NCBI GenBank assembly: GCA_022710185.1
Contig: JAKLHK010000010.1
Location: 1-64,000, forward strand
Reading direction: 5' to 3'
Length of the DNA: 64,000 bases
Source of the DNA: Bacteroidota bacterium
GTDB taxonomy: Bacteria; Bacteroidota; Bacteroidia; Bacteroidales; JAGNHN01
The translations under genes and the position numbers were made by a program. Positions 36,546 to 49,290 of the stretch are shown one piece after another; within the stretch, counting starts at the first letter, position 1, and each line of letters starts with the position of its first letter. The notes beneath the pieces are model-generated. The model was not told the origin of the DNA, did not search any database, and worked only from the letters and a program-made list of their open reading frames with translations.

Positions 36546-38237
36546 ATGAAGACCATGTCCTTGAAGACCAACATATTGCCCCTGAGCCTGATGATGGCCG
36601 CAGGCTTTGCCGCCGGGGTGCTCCGCGCCCAACCCCAGACATACCGGGAAGAGATCACCGTGGTAGCCCCCTATGAACCCACGATCTCAGATGCGTTCAA
36701 GATCAACCTCAAGGCCGTGACCGGGGATACCCTCCCGGTCCGCAAGACCTTCGCCTACGACATACGCTCCAGCCTGCTCCCCACCCCTTTCCAGCCAGAA
36801 CCCCTCAAAGCAGCGCGCATGGTAGGAGAACCCCTGGAAAAGCTCTACAGGAATTACCTCAGGGCCGGCATGGGCAATTATGTTTCCCCTCTGGTTGAAT
36901 ACCATTACAACAGTCTGAGGTCGAAAGACCTGGTGTATGCCCTGCGGCTGGAGCACCGTAGCTCGGCAGGCGAACTGGAAGGTGCGGGATACCCCGGCCG
37001 CAGCCACAATACAGTGGGCTTCGGAATCCAGCGGATCGGCAAGAAAGGCAGTACCCTGGCCGGCGACATCGGCTTCAGCCGCAATGTCCGGCATTTCTAT
37101 GGTTTCGGTGCCGACAGCCTGGATGTGCCCCCGGAACGCGACGACTACCGTCAGCGCTATGCCGATATCAACACCAGCCTGGCATGGTTCAGCCATGATC
37201 CTGACCCGCGAAGACTGCAGCACAGGATCGGACTTAAGCTGGGGCACTTCAGTGACCTTGACGAAAGGGGCGAACTGCAGTTCGATCTGGACGGGGGGCT
37301 GAAGAAGGCGGTGAACTTTCTGAAAGAGGCCGGGGACCAATATGTAGCTGTGAATGCCGGAGCTGAAGTGTACCGTAACACCCAGCCCTGGGAGGACCCG
37401 GTGATCACCTCCCTCATCCGTGTGCGCCCTGAATTCGGGCTGACCCTGGGAGAGTTCCATCTGAAGGCCGGGCTCAAGGCAGAAGCCATGAGCGACACCA
37501 CCACCCGTCTTGCCCTCTACCCCCTGGCCGAGGTGAGGATCCATGTCCTGGAGTCGGCCATGAGCCTGTTCTTCGGTCTGGACGGCGGCAGCAGGCGCAA
37601 CGGACTCAGGGCCCTGGTGGACATGAACCCCTTCCTTGCCGACAGCGTTCCCTTGCACTTCAGCGATGAAAAATACCGCTTCTACGGGGGTACCGAAGGA
37701 CGTATCGGTCAGCGACTGGGTTTTCAGGCTATGCTGTCTGCCTCACGTACCGAAGGCATGCCGTTTTTCGTGAACGATACCGCCAGCCTATGGAACCACC
37801 GCTTCAGTCTTGTAAACAAAGAGGTCACCCTCTTTGCTCTCAGGGCAGGACTGAGCTTCCAGCACAGCAAGGCCCTGCAGAGCCTGGCTTCATTCCATTT
37901 CAACCAGTATAGCCCTACCGAAGGGACCGCCTGGCATGTGCCGGAACTCCTCGGTTCGCTCGGCCTCAGGTACAGCCTGCGCGACAAGATCATCCTGGAA
38001 GCCGACGCCTACGCCGAAGGGCCCCGTAAGGCCAGGGGTTTTGATATCGATGGAGAGGAAAGGGTGGAAGAAATGAAGGGGTTCATTGATGCCGGGCTGG
38101 AGATAGAATACCGCTACAGCAAGCTGCTGGCGGCATACCTGCGTTGCGATAACCTGCTTGGAAAACACTACCAGCAATGGTACGGATACCCCGTTCAGGG
38201 CCTGCGTGTGCAAGCCGGCCTGTCGTATTCCTTCTGA
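36546..38237 (+). CDS. Outer-membrane beta-barrel protein (TonB-receptor-like, no plug domain)
   Basis: 563 residues with a signal peptide (MKTMSLKTNILPLSLMMAAG, ending in an LRAQ cleavage context). The mature N-terminus has an EEITVVAPYEPTISDAFKIN stretch typical of Bacteroidota 'TonB-dependent receptor' annotations, but no plug domain follows. The rest is alternating-residue beta strands and ends in an aromatic C-terminal strand (GLRVQAGLSYSF), the hallmark of BAM-inserted barrels. At 563 residues it is short for a true TonB-dependent transporter. It follows the TPR gene by 23 bases and precedes gyrB. It is probably an outer-membrane partner of the TPR protein; substrate unknown. Confidence 0.75.
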   Translation: MKTMSLKTNILPLSLMMAAGFAAGVLRAQPQTYREEITVVAPYEPTISDAFKINLKAVTGDTLPVRKTFAYDIRSSLLPTPFQPEPLKAARMVGEPLEKLYRNYLRAGMGNYVSPLVEYHYNSLRSKDLVYALRLEHRSSAGELEGAGYPGRSHNTVGFGIQRIGKKGSTLAGDIGFSRNVRHFYGFGADSLDVPPERDDYRQRYADINTSLAWFSHDPDPRRLQHRIGLKLGHFSDLDERGELQFDLDGGLKKAVNFLKEAGDQYVAVNAGAEVYRNTQPWEDPVITSLIRVRPEFGLTLGEFHLKAGLKAEAMSDTTTRLALYPLAEVRIHVLESAMSLFFGLDGGSRRNGLRALVDMNPFLADSVPLHFSDEKYRFYGGTEGRIGQRLGFQAMLSASRTEGMPFFVNDTASLWNHRFSLVNKEVTLFALRAGLSFQHSKALQSLASFHFNQYSPTEGTAWHVPELLGSLGLRYSLRDKIILEADAYAEGPRKARGFDIDGEERVEEMKGFIDAGLEIEYRYSKLLAAYLRCDNLLGKHYQQWYGYPVQGLRVQAGLSYSF

Positions 38238-38328
38238 GCAGAAGCCAGAACAGGAATAGCTACGCAATTTACTAACCGTCAATTTCTTATCTGTTGACAA
38301 ATTCATCCGCCTGCGGAGAAATCGCACC

Positions 38329-40356
<2,028 letters not shown>

Positions 40357-40490
40357 GCTCCATCAGCGTGCCTAAGCCCCTGCGTGCCCCGGATGATTCA
40401 ATGAAGGCCTCCGGCGTGCAACAGCGAACCGTTTTGCATCGCTTAACAACTTTTAACGACCGGCTGAACCACCGCGTGGTATGCTTGTTG

Positions 40491-40498
40491 TAGTTTTA
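40491..40498 (+). promoter_or_regulatory. Possible promoter element of the tail-specific protease gene
   Basis: TAGTTTTA, one base from TAnnTTTG, 23 bases before the ATG at 40522. The predicted leader is 19 nt. Confidence 0.4.
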
Positions 40499-40521
40499 TT
40501 CCATTATTGATACCTGTCACC

Positions 40522-42675
40522 ATGAAGAATATTCCCCGCAGCATCATCGCCCTCAGCCTGTTCCTACTGCTGGCCGCCTTCTCCCCTACCGATGAGCGCC
40601 AACGGGACCAGATCCTGCTTCAGTCCATCCTTAAAAATCTGGAAAGCCTGCACTATAGCCCCCTGGCCATCGACGACGACCTGAGCGCCAAGGCCTTTGA
40701 CCTTTATGTCGAGCGCATGGACTATGGCAAGATGTTCTTTCTGGCCGAAGACATCCGCAGGCTGCAGCCTTACCGCAACCTTCTCGACGACCAGCTCAAG
40801 CACGGGTCCCTGGAGTTCTTCGACATCAGCAATGACCTGATCATCAAAAGAATCAATGAAGCGGAGACCATGTACCAGGAGATCCTCTCCGCTCCCTTCG
40901 ATTTCGATACCGAAGAATTCTACCTGGCCAATGCCGACTCCCTGGAATTCTGCACCAGCCCGCAAGCCCTGCGCGACCGCTGGAGGCTCAGCCTTAAATA
41001 CCAGACCCTCACGCGCATGATTACCCGCCTGGAGCAGGACAAGGACACCGCGCAGGTCGCGGCGGAGGACGGAGAGGAACTGGAGGAAGATGTTGAGGAA
41101 GACAGGAACCTGGCACCAGCCGCCGACCGGGCCGAAGCCGAGGCCTGGGCCCGGGACAAGGTGGCCAAACGCTACCGCGACTGGTTCAGCCGCCTGCGGC
41201 AGATCAACCGCAACGACCGCCTCGCAGTCTATCTCAACAGCATCGTGAATGTCTATGACCCCCATTCCGAATATTTCCCGCCCAAGGCCAAGGAAGATTT
41301 CGACATCCGCTTCTCCGGCCAGCTGGAAGGCATTGGGGCCACCCTGCAGCAGGAAGATGGGTACGTCAAGGTCAGGGAAATCGTGCCCGGCAGCGCCTCG
41401 TGGAAACAGGGGGAACTGGAGGTCAATGATCTGATCCTCAAAGTTGGGCAAGGAACTGAAGAGCCTGTGGACATCGTGGACATGCGCCTCGACGATGCCG
41501 TGCGGCTCATCCGCGGCCCCAAGGGAACGGAGGTGCGGCTGACCGTCAAAAAAGTGGACGGCAGCCAGAAGATCATTCCCATCATCCGCGACGTGGTAGT
41601 GATAGAAGAGACCTTCGCCAAGTCGGCTGTCCTTCAGGAAGAAGGCCAGGACCGTAAAATAGGTTACATCATGCTTCCGTCCTTCTATATGGACTTCAAG
41701 GACCCCAATGGGCGTTCGGCGGCTGCCGATGTGCTGAAGGAGCTGGAGGACCTGAAGGATGAAGGGGTTGACGGCCTCGTCATCGACCTCAGGGGCAATG
41801 GGGGCGGGTCCCTGCTCGATGCCGTGAAGATGGCAGGATACTTCATCGAGAAAGGGCCGGTGGTGCAGGTGAAGTCGCGCTACGGGGACCCCTATGTATT
41901 TGATGACAAGGATCCCCAGGTTCAGTATTCCGGGCCTATGGTGGTGCTGGTCAACGGTTTCAGTGCCTCCGCTTCCGAGATCTTCGCCGCGGCCATGCAA
42001 GACTATCAGCGGGCCATCATCGTGGGAAGCAGCTCAACCTTCGGCAAGGGCACCGTGCAGCGCTTCTTCGAACTCGACCGCACTTTGCCCCCCGGCGCTG
42101 AGGACATCCAGCCGCTCGGGTCCATCAAACTCACCACTCAGAAATTCTACCGCGTCAACGGGGGCGCTACTCAGCTCAAGGGAGTGACACCCGACCTTGT
42201 CCTGCCCGACCGCTATACCTATATAGATATCGGGGAGAAGGAGCGGGAGTATGCCATGCCCTGGACAGTGATCGAACCGGCACGGTACACCCCCTGGGAG
42301 GGCAGCAGCATCAACTACGAATATCTGCGGGATGCGGAAAGCCAGCGCATCGGGGGAAACCCCACCTTTGCCCTGATCGATGCCCAGGCGCGTCAGCTCA
42401 AGGACCAGCGCCGCATCCATCGCTATCCCCTGAACCTCAAGCATTACCAAAGCTGGAAAGCGGCATTGGACGAAAAAAACAAGCGATTCAGGGAACTGGG
42501 CAAGGACACTTTCGACCTCAGGGTCAACCCCCTGCCCGCTGAAGCCAGCCTGGTGGCTGCAGACAGCGTAAAGCTGCAGAGCATGAAGAAATGGCATGGC
42601 CAACTGATGAAGGATGTCTACCTGAAGGAGGCCGTGGATCTGCTCAACATGAAGGGCATCGTACGCAACCGCTGA
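40522..42675 (+). CDS. Tail-specific (C-terminal processing) protease, family S41
   Basis: 717-residue periplasmic protease of the Prc/Tsp type. The ATG at 40522 starts a signal peptide (MKNIPRSIIALSLFLLLAAF); the in-frame TTG five codons earlier is unlikely. An N-terminal helical Tsp domain precedes a PDZ domain (about residues 250-340, IGATLQQEDGYVKVREIVPG) and the S41 catalytic core with GFSASASEIFAAAMQDY and FGKGTVQR, which supply the Ser-Lys dyad. A C-terminal DUF3340-like region completes the Prc architecture. An acidic insert (EELEEDVEEDRN) sits before the PDZ. Prc enzymes trim or degrade periplasmic proteins from the C-terminus, including cell-wall hydrolases. Confidence 0.94.
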   Translation: MKNIPRSIIALSLFLLLAAFSPTDERQRDQILLQSILKNLESLHYSPLAIDDDLSAKAFDLYVERMDYGKMFFLAEDIRRLQPYRNLLDDQLKHGSLEFFDISNDLIIKRINEAETMYQEILSAPFDFDTEEFYLANADSLEFCTSPQALRDRWRLSLKYQTLTRMITRLEQDKDTAQVAAEDGEELEEDVEEDRNLAPAADRAEAEAWARDKVAKRYRDWFSRLRQINRNDRLAVYLNSIVNVYDPHSEYFPPKAKEDFDIRFSGQLEGIGATLQQEDGYVKVREIVPGSASWKQGELEVNDLILKVGQGTEEPVDIVDMRLDDAVRLIRGPKGTEVRLTVKKVDGSQKIIPIIRDVVVIEETFAKSAVLQEEGQDRKIGYIMLPSFYMDFKDPNGRSAAADVLKELEDLKDEGVDGLVIDLRGNGGGSLLDAVKMAGYFIEKGPVVQVKSRYGDPYVFDDKDPQVQYSGPMVVLVNGFSASASEIFAAAMQDYQRAIIVGSSSTFGKGTVQRFFELDRTLPPGAEDIQPLGSIKLTTQKFYRVNGGATQLKGVTPDLVLPDRYTYIDIGEKEREYAMPWTVIEPARYTPWEGSSINYEYLRDAESQRIGGNPTFALIDAQARQLKDQRRIHRYPLNLKHYQSWKAALDEKNKRFRELGKDTFDLRVNPLPAEASLVAADSVKLQSMKKWHGQLMKDVYLKEAVDLLNMKGIVRNR

Positions 42676-42706
42676 TCCCCGGCCGGCTTAGCCCCGGGTA
42701 TAAGGA

Positions 42707-42724
42707 AATCTCAGAAATGAGATT
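42707..42724. terminator. Short hairpin between convergent genes
   Basis: AATCTCA (42707-42713) pairs with TGAGATT (42718-42724) around a GAAA loop and overlaps the mqnD stop codon. It may be a weak bidirectional terminator; seven base pairs could also be chance. Confidence 0.35.
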
Positions 42725-43562
42725 ATCGGAAGAGGTCGTCCCGCTCCCCGGAAATGATTCCTTGTTGTGCCGCACGGCGGAACAGTTCGTGGATGGCCCG
42801 GCGCCCTTCCTCCCCAAGGCTCCGCGTATAGGGAGTGACATACAGTCCGATGTGGTCCATCATCACCTGCTCGTCCATCTCCTGGGCGTGAGCACGGATA
42901 TAGGGCAATGCCTTGCCCGGATGGGCCACGGCCCAGTCGATGCTCTCCCGTATCAACTGTTCCAACTGGTCCAGGATGGCCCTGCCCAGGGAACGCCGGG
43001 CGACGATGCCCCCCAACGGGATGGGCAATCCGGTCTCCTGCTCCCAGTACTCCCCCAGGTCAGCAACCTTAACCAGCCCACGCAGGGCATAGGTGAAGCG
43101 GTTCTCATGAATGATCACCCCGGCATCGAACTCCCCGCGCAACACTGCGCCTTCGATATCGGAAAATACCAGGGCCGTGGTATCCAGTTCCTTTCCGGCA
43201 AACAGCTTGAGCAACATGTGGGCAGTGGTATGCTCCCCGGGGATGGCGATCCTCCGGCCCTGGAGTTCATGCAAGGCCATTGGCTCCCGGGCAATGACCA
43301 GGGGTCCGACACCTTTGCCCAGGGCACTGCCGCTGTCGAGCAGGACATAGTCGGAACTGAGCTGGAGAAAGGCATGGTAACTAACTTTGATCACATCTGC
43401 CTCACGCGCGAAGGCCCTTTGGTTCAGCTCCTCCACATCGGCAAGGTGAACGGAGAAGCGGAGGTCTCCTGCGTTGACATGCCCCCCGGCCAGGCCCCCG
43501 AAAATGAAGGTATCGTTGGGACAAGGGGAATAGTGCAGACTGAGGATTTTCCCCATAGTCAT
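42723..43562 (-). CDS. mqnD: 1,4-dihydroxy-6-naphthoate synthase
   Basis: 279 residues. Late step of the futalosine menaquinone pathway: cyclic dehypoxanthinyl futalosine is cleaved to 1,4-dihydroxy-6-naphthoate. The family hallmark SPCPNDTFIF is near the N-terminus, followed by a periplasmic-binding-protein-like fold with KVSYHAF, IAIPGEHTTAH and a GVIIHENRFTY loop. The start codon overlaps the mqnB stop by four bases (ATGA), so translation is coupled to mqnB. The C-terminal end (GERDDLFR) converges on the tail-specific protease gene. Confidence 0.93.
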   Translation of the reverse strand: MTMGKILSLHYSPCPNDTFIFGGLAGGHVNAGDLRFSVHLADVEELNQRAFAREADVIKVSYHAFLQLSSDYVLLDSGSALGKGVGPLVIAREPMALHELQGRRIAIPGEHTTAHMLLKLFAGKELDTTALVFSDIEGAVLRGEFDAGVIIHENRFTYALRGLVKVADLGEYWEQETGLPIPLGGIVARRSLGRAILDQLEQLIRESIDWAVAHPGKALPYIRAHAQEMDEQVMMDHIGLYVTPYTRSLGEEGRRAIHELFRRAAQQGIISGERDDLFR

Positions 43563-44245
43563 TTCAATTCGCGGAGCAACGGTGGGACGACGGCATGCAG
43601 GGAGGCCAGGGCCTCCCGGATCTTCCAGGAGGCGACATCCCGGGGTCCTACCATATTGGATACTGCCCGCAGCTGGAGGGAAGCCATGCCCATTTTGGCG
43701 GCGGCATAGTGGCAGGCAGCGCCTTCCATGGATTCCACCCTCGCCCCGGTCAGGGCCAGGGCGCTCTGGATGCTGGGCGGCCAGGAATGGATGGTGTTCA
43801 CTGTGATCGCCTTCACACGGCGCAGGCCCGCAAGGCAGGATGGAATGGTTTCCTCCGGCGTGGAAAAGAACCCATCCTCGGGATCTCCGGATTTCACCAA
43901 CCCGATCTCCCTGAGGGTAAGCAATCCACGTTCCCCCTCAGCACCCAATCCGAAGATCCGGTCCTCGTTTACTACCACCACATCCCCCGGCACGGGCGGC
44001 GCCCCATAGGACCCGCACAACCCGATATTCAGCAACAGGTCATAGGAACCTCCGGCCAGCACCCTGCCTAAATGGTAGGTGGTGGGGAGCACGCCCACCC
44101 CAGTGACCAGGATGTCCACATACGGATACCCGCGAAGTGCCCCGGGAGTGCCTTCAGTGAATGCAGGGGCATCCACCAGAGGGGATAGCTCCAGATTGGT
44201 GGCCACAACCACCAGGATCTTACGCTCAGGAAGGCCTGATCTCAT
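43559..44245 (-). CDS. mqnB: Futalosine hydrolase
   Basis: 228 residues. Nucleosidase that removes hypoxanthine from futalosine, or adenine from aminofutalosine, in menaquinone biosynthesis. It belongs to the nucleoside phosphorylase-like (PNP/UDP) family, as seen from VTGVGVLPTTYHL, NIGLCGSYG and the C-terminal VESMEGAACHYAA segment with the catalytic-site Glu and Met. The ATG at 44245 is 26 bases downstream of a TACCTTTG promoter element. Operon with mqnD, which overlaps by four bases. Confidence 0.92.
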   Translation of the reverse strand: MRSGLPERKILVVVATNLELSPLVDAPAFTEGTPGALRGYPYVDILVTGVGVLPTTYHLGRVLAGGSYDLLLNIGLCGSYGAPPVPGDVVVVNEDRIFGLGAEGERGLLTLREIGLVKSGDPEDGFFSTPEETIPSCLAGLRRVKAITVNTIHSWPPSIQSALALTGARVESMEGAACHYAAAKMGMASLQLRAVSNMVGPRDVASWKIREALASLHAVVPPLLRELK

Positions 44246-44270
44246 CAGAACATAGGGTTTCTAAACCTCT

Positions 44271-44278
44271 CAAAGGTA
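44271..44278 (-). promoter_or_regulatory. mqnBD promoter element
   Basis: Minus-strand TACCTTTG, an exact TAnnTTTG match, 25 bases before the mqnB ATG. The predicted leader is 21 nt. It lies in the gap between mqnB and the upstream FG-GAP gene, so mqnBD can be transcribed independently. Confidence 0.65.
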
Positions 44279-44328
44279 ATCAGTTTTTATACATTAAGAA
44301 ATCGGTATATGAACAGGCGGGGCCCGAG

Positions 44329-45936
44329 CTATCTGACGATGGCCCGTTGAGTGTATACCGTGTTCGTGGTGATCAGGGTGGCGAAATAGTATCCTGCGGG
44401 AAGAAGGATGGTGTATCGTGTTTCATCAGGAGAAGGATGATATGCGGCCAGCAGCCGGCCTGACAGGTCCCGCCATTCGATGGAAGCTGCATCTGCGATG
44501 CCTTTCCAGCTGCATTGTACCTCACCGGAGGATGGGTTCGGCCAGAGGATGAGGCCCTCTTCCATCGGAGGCGATGCCGCAGAACCAGTGAACACTCCCC
44601 AGGTTGTTGCACTGCGCAGGATATCGTGACGGAACATGGGCCAGGGGATTATCCCGTATGGGGCCGAGGCCCCGGGGAAGCTCACGGCATAGGCCCGGCC
44701 CCAGTTGTTCTGGACATTAGGGTACTCGGCATGGCCCCCGACCACAAACACCTCCAGGTCCCCATCCAGGTCGAAGTCGGCAACCACGGGCCCGTGGTCA
44801 ATCTCAAAATCGGCAGAACCCACATGGGAGGCAAGGTCTACCGTATGCAACAGGGCTCCGGTTGCCCCATGCAGAACAAAAAGCTTCCCTGTGGTCGTCC
44901 CGAAAACCACGTCCAGGGTATCATCGGAGTTCATATCGGCCAGCGCGGCACCGCGAAAGGACTGCCCGTAGGAAGGGATGGTATAGCTCCACTTCAGTAC
45001 CCCATTGTGCTCGAGTACGCCAACTTTCCAGCCATCGATAAATACCACCTCGGGCCATCCATCCCGGTCCAGGTCCCCGATGCTGGTGGGGGCTCCGATG
45101 TAATTGCTCCCGGAAGGGAAATTGTAATCCCAGGCCAGGCTGCCATCCTCGGCATTATAGCAATAGACCTTGCCGTCATAGGAGCCGATGGTCAGCTCGG
45201 CTTTGCTGTCATGGTCAAGATCAGCGAAAGCCGCCCCATGGTATATGTAATCGTCGGGCAGGGTATCTGTCCACAGGATCTGGGCGTTGTCAGCCCGTAC
45301 TGCCCATACCCTGTGGTTCGACCCGAAACTCCAGTTCGCGACCACGAAGTCCAGCTGGCCGTTCTGGTCCACATCGAGCAGGGCCGGGGCCGTCTGTATC
45401 CAGGAGTTCAGGTCCAGGGGCAGTTCCCACAGCTGGGATCCACTCTCGGCGTTGAGGCAGATCACATAGCCCCCAAATTCCCCATGCAGGATCTCCAGCT
45501 TGCCATCATTATCCACATCCCCGGCTGTAGGCGGACTGTCGCTTCCGCGGGTGGGCGCCTCCCATTGGACATACCCTGAATCCGCATCCAGACAAAAGGT
45601 CTTCGCTACACAGGAGGAGGGGAGGATTACCTCAAGGTCCCCATTGCCATCGGTATCAATGATCAGGGGCGCCACATCGTTGCACCCTCCCGTATTGTAC
45701 TTCCAGAGCAGGCTTCCATCCTCTGCATTCAGCATATATACTGAGCTGTCGTTACGGTAGCAGCTGAAGACTACCTCCGGATAGCCATCATTATCCACAT
45801 CGGCCAGGGCGGCATTGCCGAAGGCGGCATCGTTGAGTTCGTAGTTCCAGAGGACCTGGGGAGATTGCGCCTTGCCAGCAGTGCAGACTGAAAGCAAGAC
45901 CAGGGGAAGGTAGTAACGCGCAGCGTTCCTGGACAT
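44329..45936 (-). CDS. FG-GAP/VCBS beta-propeller protein with T9SS sorting domain
   Basis: 535 residues from the ATG at 45936, chosen because it begins a signal peptide (MSRNAARYYLPLVLLSVCTA, ending GKAQ); a longer in-frame start adds unrelated sequence. Eight repeats carry a Dx(D/N)xDG-type calcium loop followed by a hydrophobic strand, such as ADVDNDGYPEVVF, GDVDNDGKLEIL and ADFDLDGDLEVFV. This indicates a seven- or eight-bladed propeller. The C-terminus (LILWPNPSSGEVQC, ending TQRAIVR) is a type A T9SS sorting domain, so the protein is predicted to be secreted or surface-bound. Ligand unknown. Confidence 0.88.
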   Translation of the reverse strand: MSRNAARYYLPLVLLSVCTAGKAQSPQVLWNYELNDAAFGNAALADVDNDGYPEVVFSCYRNDSSVYMLNAEDGSLLWKYNTGGCNDVAPLIIDTDGNGDLEVILPSSCVAKTFCLDADSGYVQWEAPTRGSDSPPTAGDVDNDGKLEILHGEFGGYVICLNAESGSQLWELPLDLNSWIQTAPALLDVDQNGQLDFVVANWSFGSNHRVWAVRADNAQILWTDTLPDDYIYHGAAFADLDHDSKAELTIGSYDGKVYCYNAEDGSLAWDYNFPSGSNYIGAPTSIGDLDRDGWPEVVFIDGWKVGVLEHNGVLKWSYTIPSYGQSFRGAALADMNSDDTLDVVFGTTTGKLFVLHGATGALLHTVDLASHVGSADFEIDHGPVVADFDLDGDLEVFVVGGHAEYPNVQNNWGRAYAVSFPGASAPYGIIPWPMFRHDILRSATTWGVFTGSAASPPMEEGLILWPNPSSGEVQCSWKGIADAASIEWRDLSGRLLAAYHPSPDETRYTILLPAGYYFATLITTNTVYTQRAIVR

Positions 45937-46149
45937 CAGATCTTTTTGGCTAAAGTACGCTTTAAAGGCGGGGGATGCAATCCAGTGAACCCAGGACCTT
46001 TTGCAATGGCCCAACCCGCCCAGGTACGTTAGGCGGTATGGTAAAAGGCTGAGCGCTACGGTTTGCTCCTTGGACAAGTCTGGGGGTGCATACTTTGCGT
46101 CAGGATTATTGCGTTATTTCGCCCTGCAGCGCTACTGAGCGCCTATTCG

Positions 46150-46157
46150 TATCTTTG
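46150..46157 (+). promoter_or_regulatory. TAnnTTTG element abutting the secreted protease start codon
   Basis: TATCTTTG ends five bases before the ATG at 46163. The +5 rule puts the transcript start one base before the ATG, so the message is predicted to be essentially leaderless. Confidence 0.6.
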
Positions 46158-46162
46158 GTTCC

Positions 46163-48070
46163 ATGCGATCTGCCATGCACAGCACACGACCATTGCCCCT
46201 GATGTCCTTGTGGACCCTGCTCCTCCTGTGTATCCTCCTGCCGCTGAACGCGCAGATCAGCGCAGGCGGGCTGCCCTACTCCCGCCAACGGCCTGACCTG
46301 CCCGGGCCGCCTGTCCTGACCGTGGACATCCCTGCCGGGTTTCTAAGCACCGAGACTGAGGCCGAAGAAGGCAAAGGCGACCTGCCCTACCGTATCGCCG
46401 ATATCCTTCCGGTAAGCATCGACTTCAGCCAGGAAGCCGAACGCCTCAGCCTGCACGGCACGACCCTGCTGCGCCTTACCCTCAGGGCCCCCACTGCCCG
46501 GGGACTGATCCTCTATTACGATGCCTTCCGCATCCCCGCCGGGGGCCGGCTTTTCCTCTACACCCCCGATGGCGGCTCACTCAGGGGAGCCTTCACGGAA
46601 CGCAATAACGCCAACGGGGGGGCCTTTGCCACGGCCCTGACGCCGGGAGATGCGATCGTCCTGGAATACGAACACCCGGGCGGACTGCTGCCCGACCTTC
46701 ACATCAACGAGATCGGGCTCGCCTGGCGGGACCGCCTCTTCCCCTGGCAGGGCCCTGAGGGCTTTGGCAGTTCCCAATGGTGCGAGGTGAACGTCAACTG
46801 CCCGGAAGGGGCCAACTGGCAGGATGAGAAGCGGGGCATAGCCCATATCCAGGTCAAATCGGGCGGAGGGTCCTACCTCTGCAGCGGTTCCCTGGTCAAC
46901 AACACCGCCTACGACCTCACCCCCTATTTCCTCACCGCCGACCACTGCGGGCAGGATGCCAGCCCCACGGAACTGGAACAGTGGGTTTTCTTTTTCAACT
47001 GGGAAGCGACCGGCTGCAATGACCCGGCCCAGGACCCTCCCCACGACGAAATGGTGGGCTGCACCCGGGTTGCCTCTTCAGGGGGAAGCGGGGGCAGCAT
47101 CAGCGGTTCCGACTTCTTCCTGGTGCTGCTTGACGAAAGTGTGCCCCCGCAGTACAACCCCTACTTCAACGGATGGACCCGGGAGAACCTGTCCAGCTCC
47201 GCCGGGGTATGCATCCATCACCCCGCCGGGGACATCAAGAAGATCAGTACTTATAATACTCCAACCTATACCTCTCAATGGGGAGGTACGCCAGGTACCC
47301 ACTGGGGTGTGCGCTGGGCCGCCACCGTTACCAATCAGGGCGTTACCGAAGGAGGAAGCTCCGGCTCCCCCCTCTTCGATGAGGACGGCCTGATCATGGG
47401 CGTGCTTTCGGGCGGCGATGCCTCCTGCAGTGCCCAGAACGAGCCAGACCTCTATGGCAAGTTTTCCTATGCCTGGAGCACCGGGACAACGCCCGACCGC
47501 CGCCTCGCCGACTGGCTCGACCCCCTCGGAGCCGGTTCAATCAAAGTGAGCGGGACCTACGGCAACACCGTCTTTGTGGTCGCCGATTTCGAGGCCGATA
47601 CGACCGTGATCCCGGTCAACAGCCGCCTCGACTTTCACGACCGCTCCTTCGGCGGCCCCAACGCCTGGGCATGGACCTTCGAGGGCGGGGAACCCTCCTC
47701 TTCTGAAGCCCAGAACCCCAGCGGCATCCTTTTCGAACGGACCGGCAGCTTCACGGTGAGCCTGACAGCCAGCAACGGAGAGACCCAGGACGAGAACATC
47801 AAACTGGCCTATATCAAGGTGCTGCCCACGGTCCATTTCGATCGTGAGGCGAACGCCCTCTATATCAACTTCGGCAAGCGCGATATCGACGGCCTGGAGA
47901 TGGAGCTATACAATGTCCTGGGACAGGCCGTGCCCTTCAGCCTGGCTCCGGGCTGGGACCAGGGGGTTTACCGTATCCGGGCGGGAGGCGATGTGAGCGG
48001 GGTATACCTGCTCGCCGTGCGCACCGAAAGCTTTGAGGAGAGCCTGAAGCTCTTCTTCGTAAAACCCTGA
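46163..48070 (+). CDS. Secreted trypsin-fold (lysyl endopeptidase-like) protease with PKD domain
   Basis: 635 residues. A signal peptide follows the start (hydrophobic LMSLWTLLLLCILLPL, ending NAQ); an ATG at 46175 is an alternative start. An N-terminal beta-rich prodomain-like region (about 30-200) precedes a serine protease domain with family S1 landmarks: LTADHCG (His), SDFFLVLLDE (Asp) and GGSSGSPLFD (Ser), so the triad looks complete. The Cys-rich NWEATGCNDP region resembles lysyl endopeptidases. Then come a PKD-like domain (about 470-555) and a C-terminal beta domain resembling a T9SS sorting domain (LYNVLGQAVPF, GVYLLAV) without the usual PNP motif. Probably secreted and used to digest protein. 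mqnE starts five bases downstream. Confidence 0.88.
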   Translation: MRSAMHSTRPLPLMSLWTLLLLCILLPLNAQISAGGLPYSRQRPDLPGPPVLTVDIPAGFLSTETEAEEGKGDLPYRIADILPVSIDFSQEAERLSLHGTTLLRLTLRAPTARGLILYYDAFRIPAGGRLFLYTPDGGSLRGAFTERNNANGGAFATALTPGDAIVLEYEHPGGLLPDLHINEIGLAWRDRLFPWQGPEGFGSSQWCEVNVNCPEGANWQDEKRGIAHIQVKSGGGSYLCSGSLVNNTAYDLTPYFLTADHCGQDASPTELEQWVFFFNWEATGCNDPAQDPPHDEMVGCTRVASSGGSGGSISGSDFFLVLLDESVPPQYNPYFNGWTRENLSSSAGVCIHHPAGDIKKISTYNTPTYTSQWGGTPGTHWGVRWAATVTNQGVTEGGSSGSPLFDEDGLIMGVLSGGDASCSAQNEPDLYGKFSYAWSTGTTPDRRLADWLDPLGAGSIKVSGTYGNTVFVVADFEADTTVIPVNSRLDFHDRSFGGPNAWAWTFEGGEPSSSEAQNPSGILFERTGSFTVSLTASNGETQDENIKLAYIKVLPTVHFDREANALYINFGKRDIDGLEMELYNVLGQAVPFSLAPGWDQGVYRIRAGGDVSGVYLLAVRTESFEESLKLFFVKP

Positions 48071-48075
48071 CCTCC

Positions 48076-49206
<1,131 letters not shown>

Positions 49207-49290
49207 ATGTCTGGCGCGCTCGGTACCGGGGAGTGTGAGTGTATATGCGAGTGCGGCTGTGAGGCAAGATGTGGTGCAGGGTTTGCGCCG

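Noticed and set aside
40564..42000. Minus-strand open frame of 478 codons across the tail-specific protease
   Set aside because: Shadow of a conserved S41/PDZ gene. Composition is H/G/P/V-rich and no domain is recognisable.
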